Source: Croceimicrobium sp965228705
Lineage (GTDB): Bacteria; Bacteroidota; Bacteroidia; Flavobacteriales; Schleiferiaceae
Reading direction: 5' to 3'
Assembly: GCF_965228705.1 (NCBI RefSeq)
Contig: NZ_OZ245832.1
Coordinates: 434,001-498,000, forward strand
Length of the DNA: 64,000 nucleotides
Shown: in pieces, positions 43,185-52,130 of the stretch
Numbering within the stretch: the first letter of the stretch is position 1
Layout: each line of letters opens with the position of its first letter
The notes under the pieces: model-generated
The model's input: only the letters and a program-made list of their open reading frames with translations
The model's database searches: none
What the model was told of the DNA's origin: nothing
Translations under genes and position numbers: made by a program

Positions 43185-43206
43185 GCACAATTTCGCATAT
43201 TTGTGC
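43185..43206. promoter_or_regulatory. Perfect dyad GCACAA-N10-TTGTGC upstream of the three-gene envelope operon
   Basis: GCACAA (43185-43190) and TTGTGC (43201-43206) form a 6-10-6 dyad, 41-62 bases before the ATG at 43247. ATATTTGTGC in its right half also occurs at 1339-1348, in the dyad upstream of the T9SS cargo gene. It could be a shared operator or just a common promoter context. Confidence 0.4.
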
Positions 43207-43246
43207 TGAACATTTGTTGTAAAAACTATCTTATCCCACTCGTTCT

Positions 43247-44788
43247 ATGAAGAAAGTTGGCCCCTTGGCCTTACTGATTTTCATTGTTTTTGCTTGTAAC
43301 AAGGAGCTTGACTTTGATATGATTAATGATATCGAGGTGAAGAGCTCAGCTACAGTCCCTCTGGCAAACCTGACTTTAAGTATTGAAGACCTGGTTTCCG
43401 ACATTGAAGACTCCACCCTGGTGGTAGATCCCAGTAATGCCCTCCGTATTTATTATCGTCAGGATTCGGTATTTACTTATTCTATTGATGACATTTTAAC
43501 TATTCCAGATCAGGACCCTTTACCACTTCCAGTGGATAAAACGCAGCCTACTTTCGATTTGGATGTTGCTTTGGGAACCATTGCCGGGGCTCAATTATAC
43601 GATGCCACTTTTGAAAGTGGAAAGATTGAGTTTACGGTGAATAGTAATGATACCGTTCAAGCGGATACGCGTTTTCGTTTTACTTACCGAAATGCAACAT
43701 TAAATGGTGCCACCTATGTGGATACCTTTACTCTGGCTGCAGGAACCAGTTCTCTAATCGATTCTTCGGATTTGGATGGTTTAGTGTTTGATTTTACCAA
43801 TGGTGGAAATTCGGTAAATGCCTTGAGTATTGGCTTAGAGCTTATTGATACGGCCAATGTAAATCCTGGTAATGTCATTATCTGCGGTGTAGCCATGCAA
43901 AACTTAAGAGTAGCCGTTGCCAATGGTTATTTTGGAGACCGTGTTCAAGCAGCGCCTCCTGGTGATTTTGATTTTAAGATCAATGGATTAGAACGTTTTA
44001 CCGGAGGTTTTTACCTGACCGATCCACGTTTGACTTTAATTACCAATTCTACTGTAGGTCTACCGATTGAGATTGTAACCGAGTTTATCGGTGAGAATAA
44101 TGATCGTAAGCGGGTAGCATTGGATAATGATCCTTTCTTAATACAGGCTTCACCAGCGCCTGGTGTAGTGGCGGTTTCCAATTTAAGTTTGGATCCAACC
44201 AATTCGGATATCACGGATTTCCTGGCCAATATTCCACAAAAGATTTACTATTCCGGTAGCATTCAGATTAACCCCAATGGGCCATCTGCCAATCCTAACT
44301 TTATATCGAATACCTCTAATGTGGTTCTTGATTTTGAAGTGGATGTGCCCATGGAATTCCGTTTGGAAGACATGCGTCTGGACCAAACAGTGGAAGATAT
44401 TGGTGCTGATTTAGAGAATCTGGACAATTTGGATGAATTAACCGTTTTCTTTCAGTCCGAAAACCGCCTTCCATTTGACCTTAATTTAAGTGTATCATTT
44501 ATCAATGCTTTGGGCGATAGCATAAATGGCTTTATTCTGCCATTGCTTAGCGCTGCACCGGTAGATGGAAATGGTCGTGTAACCGGTCCCACTATCGAAG
44601 AAAATCCGGTGGTTTTTGACCGGGATATGATTGACGATTTCTTGAAAATTCGTGATCTGCGCTTTGTAGCTTCAGTGAATACGACCAATAATGGTCAAAC
44701 TAGTGTGAAGCTTTATTCAGACTATGACTTAAAGATTAAAGCAGCGATGCAAGCTAAGGGTAACTATCAAATTTCTGGTGACCAATGA
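43247..44788 (+). CDS. Hypothetical large lipoprotein, first gene of envelope operon
   Basis: A 513-residue protein with a lipoprotein signal (LIFIVFAC; CNKELD after cleavage). The mature part is beta-rich and acidic, with many Asp-Leu-Asn stretches and no recognised motif. The lipobox and the operon suggest attachment to the outer membrane. The stop overlaps the start of the DUF5723-like gene by four bases (ATGA), so the two are translationally coupled. No homologous family was recognised. It may form a complex with the downstream outer-membrane protein. Confidence 0.75.
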   Translation: MKKVGPLALLIFIVFACNKELDFDMINDIEVKSSATVPLANLTLSIEDLVSDIEDSTLVVDPSNALRIYYRQDSVFTYSIDDILTIPDQDPLPLPVDKTQPTFDLDVALGTIAGAQLYDATFESGKIEFTVNSNDTVQADTRFRFTYRNATLNGATYVDTFTLAAGTSSLIDSSDLDGLVFDFTNGGNSVNALSIGLELIDTANVNPGNVIICGVAMQNLRVAVANGYFGDRVQAAPPGDFDFKINGLERFTGGFYLTDPRLTLITNSTVGLPIEIVTEFIGENNDRKRVALDNDPFLIQASPAPGVVAVSNLSLDPTNSDITDFLANIPQKIYYSGSIQINPNGPSANPNFISNTSNVVLDFEVDVPMEFRLEDMRLDQTVEDIGADLENLDNLDELTVFFQSENRLPFDLNLSVSFINALGDSINGFILPLLSAAPVDGNGRVTGPTIEENPVVFDRDMIDDFLKIRDLRFVASVNTTNNGQTSVKLYSDYDLKIKAAMQAKGNYQISGDQ

Positions 44789-46173
44789 AAAAGTTAGCAC
44801 TATTACTTTTGGGCCTGGGAATTTCAGTTGGCCTTTCCGCGCAAAGCGATATGATGTTGTACAATTTTAATGCTATCCCGCAGGTACATCATACCAATCC
44901 CGCCTATCCTCAACAGGCCAAATGGTATATCGGATTACCCGCTATTTCAGGCATTAGTACGCATTATCACAATTCGGGTTTTGCTTTAGTAGATATTTTC
45001 GAAAAGGGTACTGATATCAATCAGAACCTGGCTGAGCTTAGCAATAATTTAGATGAGCGCAGTCAGTTGAACTTGAACAATCGTGTTGAACTACTTGGTG
45101 TAGGTTTTAAAACCGGAAGGGGCTTTGTGACTTTGGGAGCAACCCAGAATATTGACTTTAAAATGGACCTTCCGTATGAGCTGTTTCAAATTCTATTTAG
45201 CGGTAATGGCAGTATTACCAATCTGGATTTGAACACCTTTGATTTGGAAACCATCAATCGAACCAATTTCTATTTGGGCTACCAGCACAAACTTTTACAA
45301 GACAAGTTAACTATAGGTCTTAAGGCCAAGTACATTTTTGTTCAGCAGCATGCCTATATCGATCGAATGAATTTGAGCTTGCGTAATAATGGTAATTACA
45401 ACATTAAGGCGACTTCTGATATATTAATTCGGACCTCCGGACCTTCCGCATTTGAATCTTTCGAGGATCAGGAAATTATGGACATTGCCTTACCTAATAA
45501 TACGGGCTTTGCCTTTGATTTTGGGGCCTTCTACCAAATCAATGACAAATTCGATGTAAGCGCTTCGGTCCTCGACTTGGGAAGTATTACTTATACTTCT
45601 TACAATCGAGATTATGTAAGTGAAGGAACCTTTGATTTTGAAGGAGTGGAAATAGATCTGAGTAAGGATGACTTTAGCAATGTGGGCAATGCCACTGCAG
45701 ATAGCCTGGAGAAGGCCTTTAATTTCCGCGAAGAGGATGGGAATACTTATTCACGTTCTTTGATGAGTCAGGCTTATGCTTCTTTTAATTATCATTTAAC
45801 TCACAAACACAGCTTTGGTGCTCTTTTCCATACACGTATTTGGAATGGCGAAATGTTTAATGACTATGGTGTTAATTACGTTGGCCGATTGTCTCGTACC
45901 TTCCAATTCACCGCTGGCTACTCTATTATCAACGGCACCATGCATAATGTAGGAGCCGGCTTCGATTTAAAATTGGGTGCCGTGCAATTGTACTTGATGT
46001 CGGATAATGTTATGGCAGCAGATTATGCTACCGTGCAGACTACCAATTTCCGCTTCGGTATCAATTTAAGTTTTTATGGAAAGCGTGCTAAAAGCATGAC
46101 TAAACAGAAGGAAAAAGTAAAGGAACAAAAGGAAGAAGCCGCAGAAACAGCTTCTTTACTCTATAAATTTTAA
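44785..46173 (+). CDS. DUF5723-like outer-membrane beta-barrel protein
   Basis: A 462-residue exported protein. Signal peptide (ends GLSAQ), then an outer-membrane barrel-like pattern of alternating residues and aromatic belts. The N-terminal segment (MMLYNFNAIPQVHHTNPA) and the C-terminal region before a short basic coiled tail resemble the Bacteroidota family DUF5723, whose function is unknown. The last 30 residues are Lys/Glu-rich, unusual for a barrel end. It sits between two lipoprotein genes, overlapping the first by four bases and with 19 bases to the next, suggesting one operon and perhaps one complex. Confidence 0.75.
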   Translation: MKKLALLLLGLGISVGLSAQSDMMLYNFNAIPQVHHTNPAYPQQAKWYIGLPAISGISTHYHNSGFALVDIFEKGTDINQNLAELSNNLDERSQLNLNNRVELLGVGFKTGRGFVTLGATQNIDFKMDLPYELFQILFSGNGSITNLDLNTFDLETINRTNFYLGYQHKLLQDKLTIGLKAKYIFVQQHAYIDRMNLSLRNNGNYNIKATSDILIRTSGPSAFESFEDQEIMDIALPNNTGFAFDFGAFYQINDKFDVSASVLDLGSITYTSYNRDYVSEGTFDFEGVEIDLSKDDFSNVGNATADSLEKAFNFREEDGNTYSRSLMSQAYASFNYHLTHKHSFGALFHTRIWNGEMFNDYGVNYVGRLSRTFQFTAGYSIINGTMHNVGAGFDLKLGAVQLYLMSDNVMAADYATVQTTNFRFGINLSFYGKRAKSMTKQKEKVKEQKEEAAETASLLYKF

Positions 46174-46192
46174 TCTAAATCCCATCCCAATT

Positions 46193-47089
46193 ATGAGAAA
46201 GTTTAACTACAAATTCTTAGGACTTGCCGCTTTGGCAATGGCCTTTACGGCCTGCGAAGACGGCGATCTTACTTCTACTGGTGAGGTGGAAGCTGCTATG
46301 GGCGAGCTCTATGTTACAGCAGAGAGTAATGTTAGTCAAATCTATCGCAATGTAGATGAGGCTATGCGTACCTTCGACTTTAGCGCCAACCCATCCGTTC
46401 CCATTACCATCGACAATGCTACTTTCGATCGCGATGCTTCCGATCCTAATAAGTACATTTTGGATTACGGTACCGGTACTGCTACTCGCGGGAAAGTTAT
46501 CGAAGGCGCTATTGAAATGACTCTTACGGGTACAGGTTATTTGGACATGGGTTCAACTGTGGATGTTAGCCTGGTAAATTTCAAGGAAGATGATAAGCCC
46601 GTAAGTGGAAGTCTTTTCGTTGAAAATATGGGTAGCGATAAATTCGATTTGGATGTTACTGCCTTTACCATGGAAGACAATACTTCTGCTGACGATGGTG
46701 GCCCCAAGACTTTCGTATTAAATACGGATAAGTCTATGCAATGGACTGCAGGTTCTGCTACTCCTGATGATGTAAGCGATGATGTTTACACTATCTCAGG
46801 TACTGCAGATGCGACTTATGACAACAGCAACTATTCTTTCGATGTGGCAATCGGCACTCCTATGGTAATTGACAATACTTGTTCATACCGTTTAACCGAA
46901 GGGGTTATCGACCTGGATATTGCTACAACTGTAGATCCTAATCCATTAACCTTTAATAAAGCTACTATCGACTTTATTGCTGGTGATGGTGGTAATCAGG
47001 ATGGCTGTGATAAGTTTTTCGATATTATGTTGAAGAATACCGAAACAGAATCAGAAATCAGCACTACTCGCCAGTTTAATGGCTTCTAA
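46193..47089 (+). CDS. Hypothetical lipoprotein, third gene of envelope operon
   Basis: A 298-residue lipoprotein. The lipobox is AMAFTAC, followed by CEDGDL, an acidic start that fits the surface lipoprotein signal. The mature part is beta-rich, acidic and threonine-rich (LDVTAFTMEDN, IDLDIATTVDPN). No family recognised. It completes a lipoprotein/barrel/lipoprotein set with the two genes upstream. Its stop lies three bases from the convergent rarA stop. Confidence 0.75.
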   Translation: MRKFNYKFLGLAALAMAFTACEDGDLTSTGEVEAAMGELYVTAESNVSQIYRNVDEAMRTFDFSANPSVPITIDNATFDRDASDPNKYILDYGTGTATRGKVIEGAIEMTLTGTGYLDMGSTVDVSLVNFKEDDKPVSGSLFVENMGSDKFDLDVTAFTMEDNTSADDGGPKTFVLNTDKSMQWTAGSATPDDVSDDVYTISGTADATYDNSNYSFDVAIGTPMVIDNTCSYRLTEGVIDLDIATTVDPNPLTFNKATIDFIAGDGGNQDGCDKFFDIMLKNTETESEISTTRQFNGF

Positions 47090-47092
47090 GAC

Positions 47093-48370
47093 TTATTTCT
47101 TAGGATAATATTTGGGCCAGCGTTGTTGCAAAACTTCGCTGGCTTTTTTTTCGGCCGGATTATCAGCGGGCTGATAAAATACCTCACCGCTTATTTCTTT
47201 AGGGAGAAATTCCTGATCCACAAAATGCCCAGGATAATCATGACTGTATTTATAGTCTGCTCCGTAATTTAAGTCCTTCATCAATTGAGTTGGGGCATTG
47301 CGCAAATGCAAGGGGACCTGAAGATTACCTTCTTGCTTTACGCGTGCTTGTGCTTCACCTATCGACTTGTAAGCAGAATTGCTCTTGGGTGAATTGGCTA
47401 AATAAAGGGTACATTGGGCTAGTGGAATTCGTCCTTCGGGCCAACCGATTTTATGCACGGCATCAAAGCAGGCATTAGCTATAAGCAGGGCATTAGGATT
47501 AGCCAGACCAATATCTTCTGAAGCGAGAATAATTAATCGACGAGCAATAAAACGAGCTTCTTCACCACCTTCAATCATTCTTGCCAACCAATAGATCGCC
47601 GCATTGGGGTCACTACCACGAATAGACTTGATAAAGGCAGATATTACATCATAATGCTGCTCCCCATCCTTATCGTAACTAACGGTGTGATTTTGCAAAA
47701 TTCGGCTTACCGATTCATTGGTGATTTCGGCTCCCGGTCCTAATTGGCCAGCTACCAATTCTAAGTTGTTAAGCATTTTTCGTGCATCGCCACCACTGTA
47801 GCGCATTAAAGCTTCCGCTTCCTTAATGCTGATATTTTGGGCTTTTAACCAATCATCTTTTTCCAGAGCACGATTAAGCAACTTTTGCAATTCGGCAGAA
47901 TTTAGGCCTTCCAAAACATAAACCTGACAGCGCGAGCGCAAAGCGGGAATTACTTCGAAACTTGGATTTTCAGTAGTAGCACCAATAAGAACGACGGTAC
48001 CTTTTTCAACGGCGTGTAATAGACTGTCTTGCTGTGATTTACTAAAGCGGTGAATCTCATCAATAAATAGAATGGGAGACTTTCCTTGTGCGAACAAACC
48101 CTGGCCCTGAGCCTTTTGCAGGACCTCACGTACTTCTTTAACCCCACTGTTAATGGCACTGAGGGTATAAAATTTCCGTTGCGATTGTTCGGCAATTAAT
48201 TGAGCCAAAGTGGTTTTACCTACTCCAGGAGGTCCCCAAAAAATAAGAGATGGAACCAGATCCCTATTAATTAGTAATCGCAATTGACCTTCAGGGCCTA
48301 GGAGGCTCTCCTGACCAATTACTTCATCAAAACTGCGGGGACGAAGGCGTTCTGCCAAAGGTTGATTCAT
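47093..48370 (-). CDS. rarA: Replication-associated recombination protein A
   Basis: A 425-residue AAA+ ATPase of the RarA/MgsA/WRNIP1 family, which acts at stalled replication forks with SSB. Walker A is WGPPGVGKTTLA (46-53), Walker B LFIDEIHRF, and sensor region IGATTENPSFEV. The C-terminal tetramerisation domain includes RKMLNNLELVAG and the LANPNALLIANACFDAV region. Length and motifs fit the family. ATG at 48370 (MNQPLAERLRPRSFDEVIGQ) is the family start; an in-frame codon at 48409 adds 13 unrelated residues. Confidence 0.95.
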   Translation of the reverse strand: MNQPLAERLRPRSFDEVIGQESLLGPEGQLRLLINRDLVPSLIFWGPPGVGKTTLAQLIAEQSQRKFYTLSAINSGVKEVREVLQKAQGQGLFAQGKSPILFIDEIHRFSKSQQDSLLHAVEKGTVVLIGATTENPSFEVIPALRSRCQVYVLEGLNSAELQKLLNRALEKDDWLKAQNISIKEAEALMRYSGGDARKMLNNLELVAGQLGPGAEITNESVSRILQNHTVSYDKDGEQHYDVISAFIKSIRGSDPNAAIYWLARMIEGGEEARFIARRLIILASEDIGLANPNALLIANACFDAVHKIGWPEGRIPLAQCTLYLANSPKSNSAYKSIGEAQARVKQEGNLQVPLHLRNAPTQLMKDLNYGADYKYSHDYPGHFVDQEFLPKEISGEVFYQPADNPAEKKASEVLQQRWPKYYPKK

Positions 48371-48470
48371 GCTGCAAATTTTGTGAAATTGAACTGTTTT
48401 GAAAGACAAATTGACCGAAATATAAATCTAGGAAAGCTTGGAATTCTTTTTGGTATCTTCAATTTAAACA

Positions 48471-49250
48471 ATGACAAATTCTCGCAATCATATTTGGAAG
48501 GATCTATTCCAATTGCTTCGCCAAGCTTACGCATGGATACCTTTATTGAGCATTGCTATTCTTGCCATAATTTACTTTTTAGATGAGCAGTTTCAACTGC
48601 GTCTCTACGAATTTGGGCTAAAACCTAGAGATACAAATGGTCTAATTGGACTTTTCACTTCTCCACTTATCCATGGGGATTTGAACCATCTTCGCAATAA
48701 TAGCTTATCGCTGTGGGTCTTAAGTACTGGCCTTATTTACTTCTACCCACGAAAAGCTCTACCGGTAATATTGATATCCTGGTTTTTATCAGGATTAGCC
48801 ATTTGGTTTTGGGGTAGACCGAATTATCATATAGGGGCCTCAGGATTAATTTATGCCTTAGCTGCATTTATTTTTATTTCAGGATTGTTAAGGGCCCATC
48901 CTAATTTATTAGCGCTAAGTATGTTGGTGGCCTTTTTGTACGGGAGCATGGTTTGGGGTATGGTGCCTGCAGATCCCCAAATTAGTTATGAGGCCCATGT
49001 GGCAGGAGCAGTGGTAGGCGGGCTTTTAGCTGTATATTTCCGTAATTCACCACCAAGAGATTTTCCGCGTTCATTTAGTTATGACGATATAGATGACGAT
49101 CTTAGTGAAGAAATTGCCCGCTATGGTCCGGATTACTGGAAACAAAATACCGATGACCAAAAGGGTGATATAAAGGTATATTACCATTACACTACAAAGG
49201 ATGAAGAAAACCTGGATAGCAAGCCTGATTCTGTTTCTGATCGGTCTTAG
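48471..49250 (+). CDS. Rhomboid-family intramembrane serine protease
   Basis: A 259-residue inner-membrane protein with about six spans. It has the full rhomboid active site: oxyanion residues His73 and Asn77 in HGDLNHLRNN, Ser124 in IGASGLIY, and His176 in YEAHVAGAVVG. It should cleave transmembrane helices of client proteins within the membrane. A hydrophilic, acidic C-terminal tail (about 195-259) follows the core. It overlaps the next gene by 50 bases on the same strand, an unusually long overlap, so the two are probably co-transcribed. Confidence 0.92.
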   Translation: MTNSRNHIWKDLFQLLRQAYAWIPLLSIAILAIIYFLDEQFQLRLYEFGLKPRDTNGLIGLFTSPLIHGDLNHLRNNSLSLWVLSTGLIYFYPRKALPVILISWFLSGLAIWFWGRPNYHIGASGLIYALAAFIFISGLLRAHPNLLALSMLVAFLYGSMVWGMVPADPQISYEAHVAGAVVGGLLAVYFRNSPPRDFPRSFSYDDIDDDLSEEIARYGPDYWKQNTDDQKGDIKVYYHYTTKDEENLDSKPDSVSDRS

Positions 49251-49707
49251 TACCACTTCAGTACAAGCCCAAGCTTATTTGTATGTAGAAAAAGGAAGTG
49301 AATTTCCGGATCACCGATGGAAGCAAGGCGAAAAATTGCAAATACTCTTATCTGATGGTGAGGATAGCTTTTGGCAGAAAGGCTACTTTAATGGGGGAGA
49401 CTCGGCAGGACTGGTGCTAGGCACAAAATACTATACCTGGAATCAAATTCTGGGAGTACGATACAGCAATGGTCTTATACCTTTCTTTGGCAAAGCGGCC
49501 ATCGCAGGGGCTGGGCTATTTACGGGTATCTTTACGGTTAATAGTCTAATTAATGATGATCGGCCAATTTTAACAGAAGGTCAGATTTACCTGGGGGCCG
49601 GATTACTGAGTGCCGGTCTTATCTCCAAATTATTTTGGTACAAGGTGCGGAAGATGGAAAAAGGCTATCAGCTGCGCATTATTAATATGACGGAATTAAA
49701 CGGATGA
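49201..49707 (+). CDS. Hypothetical exported protein with two hydrophobic C-terminal spans
   Basis: A 168-residue protein with a signal peptide (ends VQAQA). The middle includes YLYVEKGSEFP and YYTWNQILGVRY. Two hydrophobic Gly/Ala-rich segments (AAIAGAGLFTGIFTV and YLGAGLLSAGLIS) could be membrane spans. No family recognised. The first 50 bases lie inside the rhomboid gene, in another frame, and its stop overlaps the following NAD(P)-binding gene by four bases. The position makes it a possible rhomboid substrate or partner, which is speculation. Confidence 0.72.
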   Translation: MKKTWIASLILFLIGLSTTSVQAQAYLYVEKGSEFPDHRWKQGEKLQILLSDGEDSFWQKGYFNGGDSAGLVLGTKYYTWNQILGVRYSNGLIPFFGKAAIAGAGLFTGIFTVNSLINDDRPILTEGQIYLGAGLLSAGLISKLFWYKVRKMEKGYQLRIINMTELNG

Positions 49708-50348
49708 GCAAGGCGGTAATATTAGGGGCTTCAGGCCTGGTGGGATCCTTCCTTTTGGAAGATTTAATCGCCTCTCCTGAAATCGAAAAGGTATATGCCT
49801 TGGGGCGAAGACCCCTAAATAATGAAAGTCCGAAATTGGAACAAGTCACCGGTGATTTGATGAGTGAGGATTTTTGGGAGCTTTCGCTGGATGCGGACCT
49901 GCTCTTCATTTGCATAGGTACTACCAAAGCTAAAACTCCTGATGAATCCTGGTATTTTAAAATAGATCATGGCATTCCGGTGTCTGCTGCCAAATGGGCT
50001 AAAGCCAAGGGATTGAAACGACTCCTGGTGGTTTCTTCATTAGGTGCTAATGCAGAATCTTCTAATTTTTATCTGCGAACCAAGGGACAAATGGAGGAGG
50101 ATGTACGGAAATATGGTCCGGAAAGCATAATTCTACGTCCTTCTATGATAATGGGCCCGCGTCAAGAAACACGTCCTTTGGAGGCAATCGCCATGTTTAT
50201 CTTTCGAATATTAAATCCATTGATTCCGAAAAAATACCGAGGCGTAAAAGCCAGAGACATTGCCCGGGCGATGTATAATTTGAGCTTAGCAGAGACCGCA
50301 CCGGAATTAGTGCTCTCCAAGGATATTCCTAAAAAAGCACGTTCTTAA
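49704..50348 (+). CDS. NAD(P)H-binding SDR-type protein (HTATIP2/CC3-like)
   Basis: A 214-residue atypical short-chain dehydrogenase/reductase. The N-terminal Rossmann motif is ILGASGLVGSFLL, and RRPL and FICIGTTKAKTP match the TIP30/HTATIP2-like subgroup. VVSSLGANAES and YLRTKGQMEE supply the Ser and Lys normally found in the active site. It binds NADP(H); the substrate is unknown. The start overlaps the preceding stop by four bases, forming a three-gene unit with the rhomboid protease. Its stop shares TTAA with the convergent TIGR02757 gene. Confidence 0.88.
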   Translation: MSKAVILGASGLVGSFLLEDLIASPEIEKVYALGRRPLNNESPKLEQVTGDLMSEDFWELSLDADLLFICIGTTKAKTPDESWYFKIDHGIPVSAAKWAKAKGLKRLLVVSSLGANAESSNFYLRTKGQMEEDVRKYGPESIILRPSMIMGPRQETRPLEAIAMFIFRILNPLIPKKYRGVKARDIARAMYNLSLAETAPELVLSKDIPKKARS

Positions 50349-51109
50349 AATTTCTCGAATATACCTAAGCCAAAAAGGGCAAAGTCGTATTTGACGGGAT
50401 CTACTCGGTCAAAATTTAGCAGACTTGTTCGGAGTTCCTCATTGGCTTTCCAGTCATTGGCCTGCCGTTTTAAAAGCCCCAATTTTCGAGCAACCCTGCC
50501 GCTGTGTACGTCCAAGGGACAATAAAGTGCTGAGGTATTAATCTGTTGCCAAAGCCCAAAGTCAACCCCGGCAGTGCTTGGCCTAACCATCCAACGCAAA
50601 TACATATTCAAGCGCTTGGCTGCAGAGTTTTTAAAAGGACTTGAAATATGCTTTTCGCTTCTAGGTGCATGTGGAATGCTAAACATGTGTTCTCGAAACT
50701 GCTCAATCCCCGCTTTCATGCCTTTGGGATGATTAAAGGCCCTTTCTAATCCGCCCTTATCCTGATAGATATTTTTCAGGGCCCGAAGAAAAAACTGTAA
50801 ATCTTCCAATTGAAAAGTGCGATGCACAAAAGGAGGGAGGGCCTTTAAGTCAGATTCCTCATGTTGCATCACAAATTCAAATGGTGCTTCATCCAAAAGC
50901 TCGGCAATGTTTAAGGCCGAACGGATAATACTCTTGCGATTGCCCCAAGCGATGGTGGCCGTAAGCAAGCCCATGATTTCAATATCCTCTTTTCGACTGT
51001 AGCGATGTGGAATTTGAATGGGATCTTCATCCAAAAAGCTTCGGGCTTCATATTGAGCCGCTTTGCGATCCAGAAAATCTTTTAATTCTTTAATCTTCAA
51101 GGTCGGCAA
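50345..51109 (-). CDS. TIGR02757-family protein (putative endonuclease III-like)
   Basis: A 254-residue protein of the family known as TIGR02757, nearly confined to Bacteroidota and a few other lineages. It has HhH-GPD-like helical features (MGLLTATIAWGNRKSI, MYLRWMVRP, then PLDVHSGRVARKLGLL). A DNA repair role is suggested by this fold resemblance but is not proven. The start is uncertain: TTG at 51109, or another TTG three codons later at 51100; no ATG is available. It overlaps kdsB by 20 bases, so the two genes are coupled. Confidence 0.85.
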   Translation of the reverse strand: MPTLKIKELKDFLDRKAAQYEARSFLDEDPIQIPHRYSRKEDIEIMGLLTATIAWGNRKSIIRSALNIAELLDEAPFEFVMQHEESDLKALPPFVHRTFQLEDLQFFLRALKNIYQDKGGLERAFNHPKGMKAGIEQFREHMFSIPHAPRSEKHISSPFKNSAAKRLNMYLRWMVRPSTAGVDFGLWQQINTSALYCPLDVHSGRVARKLGLLKRQANDWKANEELRTSLLNFDRVDPVKYDFALFGLGIFEKF

Positions 51110-51845
51110 TGATTTTTTGGACCATGGCCAAATCTTCAGGCGTATCTACCGAAAGGCTCTCCACCTCACTATAACCCACTTTAATTCGTCCGCCATTTTC
51201 CAACCAACGGTTTTGTTCTAAGGCCTCTGCCTTTTCGAGCGATGATGGAGCGAGCTGTGCAAATTTTTCGAGGGCTTCTGGCCGATAAGCATATAAACCA
51301 ATGTGCTTGTAAAAGGTATGAGCACCAAGCCATTCAGAGTAATCCAGATCCCGAATAAAAGGAATTAATTGTCGGGAGAAATAGAGAGCCTCATGATTCT
51401 TGCTCAGGGTAACAAAGCAGCCACTGCGGTTATCTAATTCTGCCTGTGTTTCAATGGCCTTAACAAGGGTGCCTAATTCACAATTTGGATCTTGAAAAAG
51501 CCCGGTTAAAGTTTGCAGTTCGGAAGGCTCCAATAATGGTTCATCCCCCTGTACATTTACAATAACCTCTGCCGGACCATGTTCGGACTTCCATTTTTGA
51601 TAGGCTTCCAAACAGCGGTTCGTCCCCGTACTATGCTCTTTAGAAGTAAGTACAACCTCTCCTCCAAAAGCCTGAACCGCTTCAACAATTCGCTGATCAT
51701 CTGTTGCCACTACAACCTGATCCATCGCTTTTAAGGTTCTTTCATAAACCCGCTGAATCATGCTCTTGCCATGAATTTCGGCCAGGGGTTTTCCTGGGAG
51801 GCGGGAGCTTTGATAGCGCGCCGGAATGATTGCCAGTACCTTCAC
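51090..51845 (-). CDS. kdsB: 3-deoxy-manno-octulosonate cytidylyltransferase
   Basis: A 251-residue enzyme that activates Kdo to CMP-Kdo for lipopolysaccharide inner-core synthesis in the cytoplasm. Family motifs are IIPARYQSSRLPGKPLAEI, VVVATDDQRI, NVQGDEPLL, and KHIGLYAYR, ending SVDTPEDLAMVQ. Length is standard. The start is GTG; the nearby out-of-frame ATG gives an immediate stop. Its presence supports a Gram-negative envelope with Kdo-containing LPS. It is upstream of, and overlaps, the TIGR02757 gene. Confidence 0.96.
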   Translation of the reverse strand: MKVLAIIPARYQSSRLPGKPLAEIHGKSMIQRVYERTLKAMDQVVVATDDQRIVEAVQAFGGEVVLTSKEHSTGTNRCLEAYQKWKSEHGPAEVIVNVQGDEPLLEPSELQTLTGLFQDPNCELGTLVKAIETQAELDNRSGCFVTLSKNHEALYFSRQLIPFIRDLDYSEWLGAHTFYKHIGLYAYRPEALEKFAQLAPSSLEKAEALEQNRWLENGGRIKVGYSEVESLSVDTPEDLAMVQKIIADLED

Positions 51846-51908
51846 ATTTAAATTTTTTCCAAATTACATATTGTCAAAATTCCCTGCTAATATTCCTAAC
51901 TTGCATGC

Positions 51909-52130
51909 ATGGCAGCAGATCGAGATAAAATCTTTAAAGGCGTGCGTTTCATGGCAGTAGCTCTGCCTTTAATCTTTAGCGGTCCTGCACTTTATGTAGC
52001 AATGGGTTTACCAGCCGCACGTCAGGGAAATTACATTTGGATGGGCATTAGTATTTTATTAATGCTGGTGGGGGTTTTCTTTACCGTTAAAGGCCTCCGC
52101 ACCATCCTTAAGGGTTTCTTTAATGACTAG
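51909..52130 (+). CDS. Small two-span membrane protein, DUF6095-like
   Basis: A 73-residue inner-membrane protein with two hydrophobic spans (about 15-32 and 42-60) linked by a short loop containing Arg (LPAARQGNY). The sequence (IFKGVRFMAVALPLIFSGP, ending LKGFFND) resembles the Bacteroidota family annotated DUF6095. Function unknown. A TAACTTGC motif ends four bases before the ATG, resembling a degenerate TAnnTTTG element. Its 3' end overlaps the convergent rlmD gene by 11 bases. Confidence 0.75.
   Translation: MAADRDKIFKGVRFMAVALPLIFSGPALYVAMGLPAARQGNYIWMGISILLMLVGVFFTVKGLRTILKGFFND

Noticed and set aside
47086..47103. Small hairpin CTAAGA/TCTTAG at the rarA convergent junction
   Set aside because: Only six AT-rich pairs spanning both stop codons, with no T-run; too weak to call a terminator.
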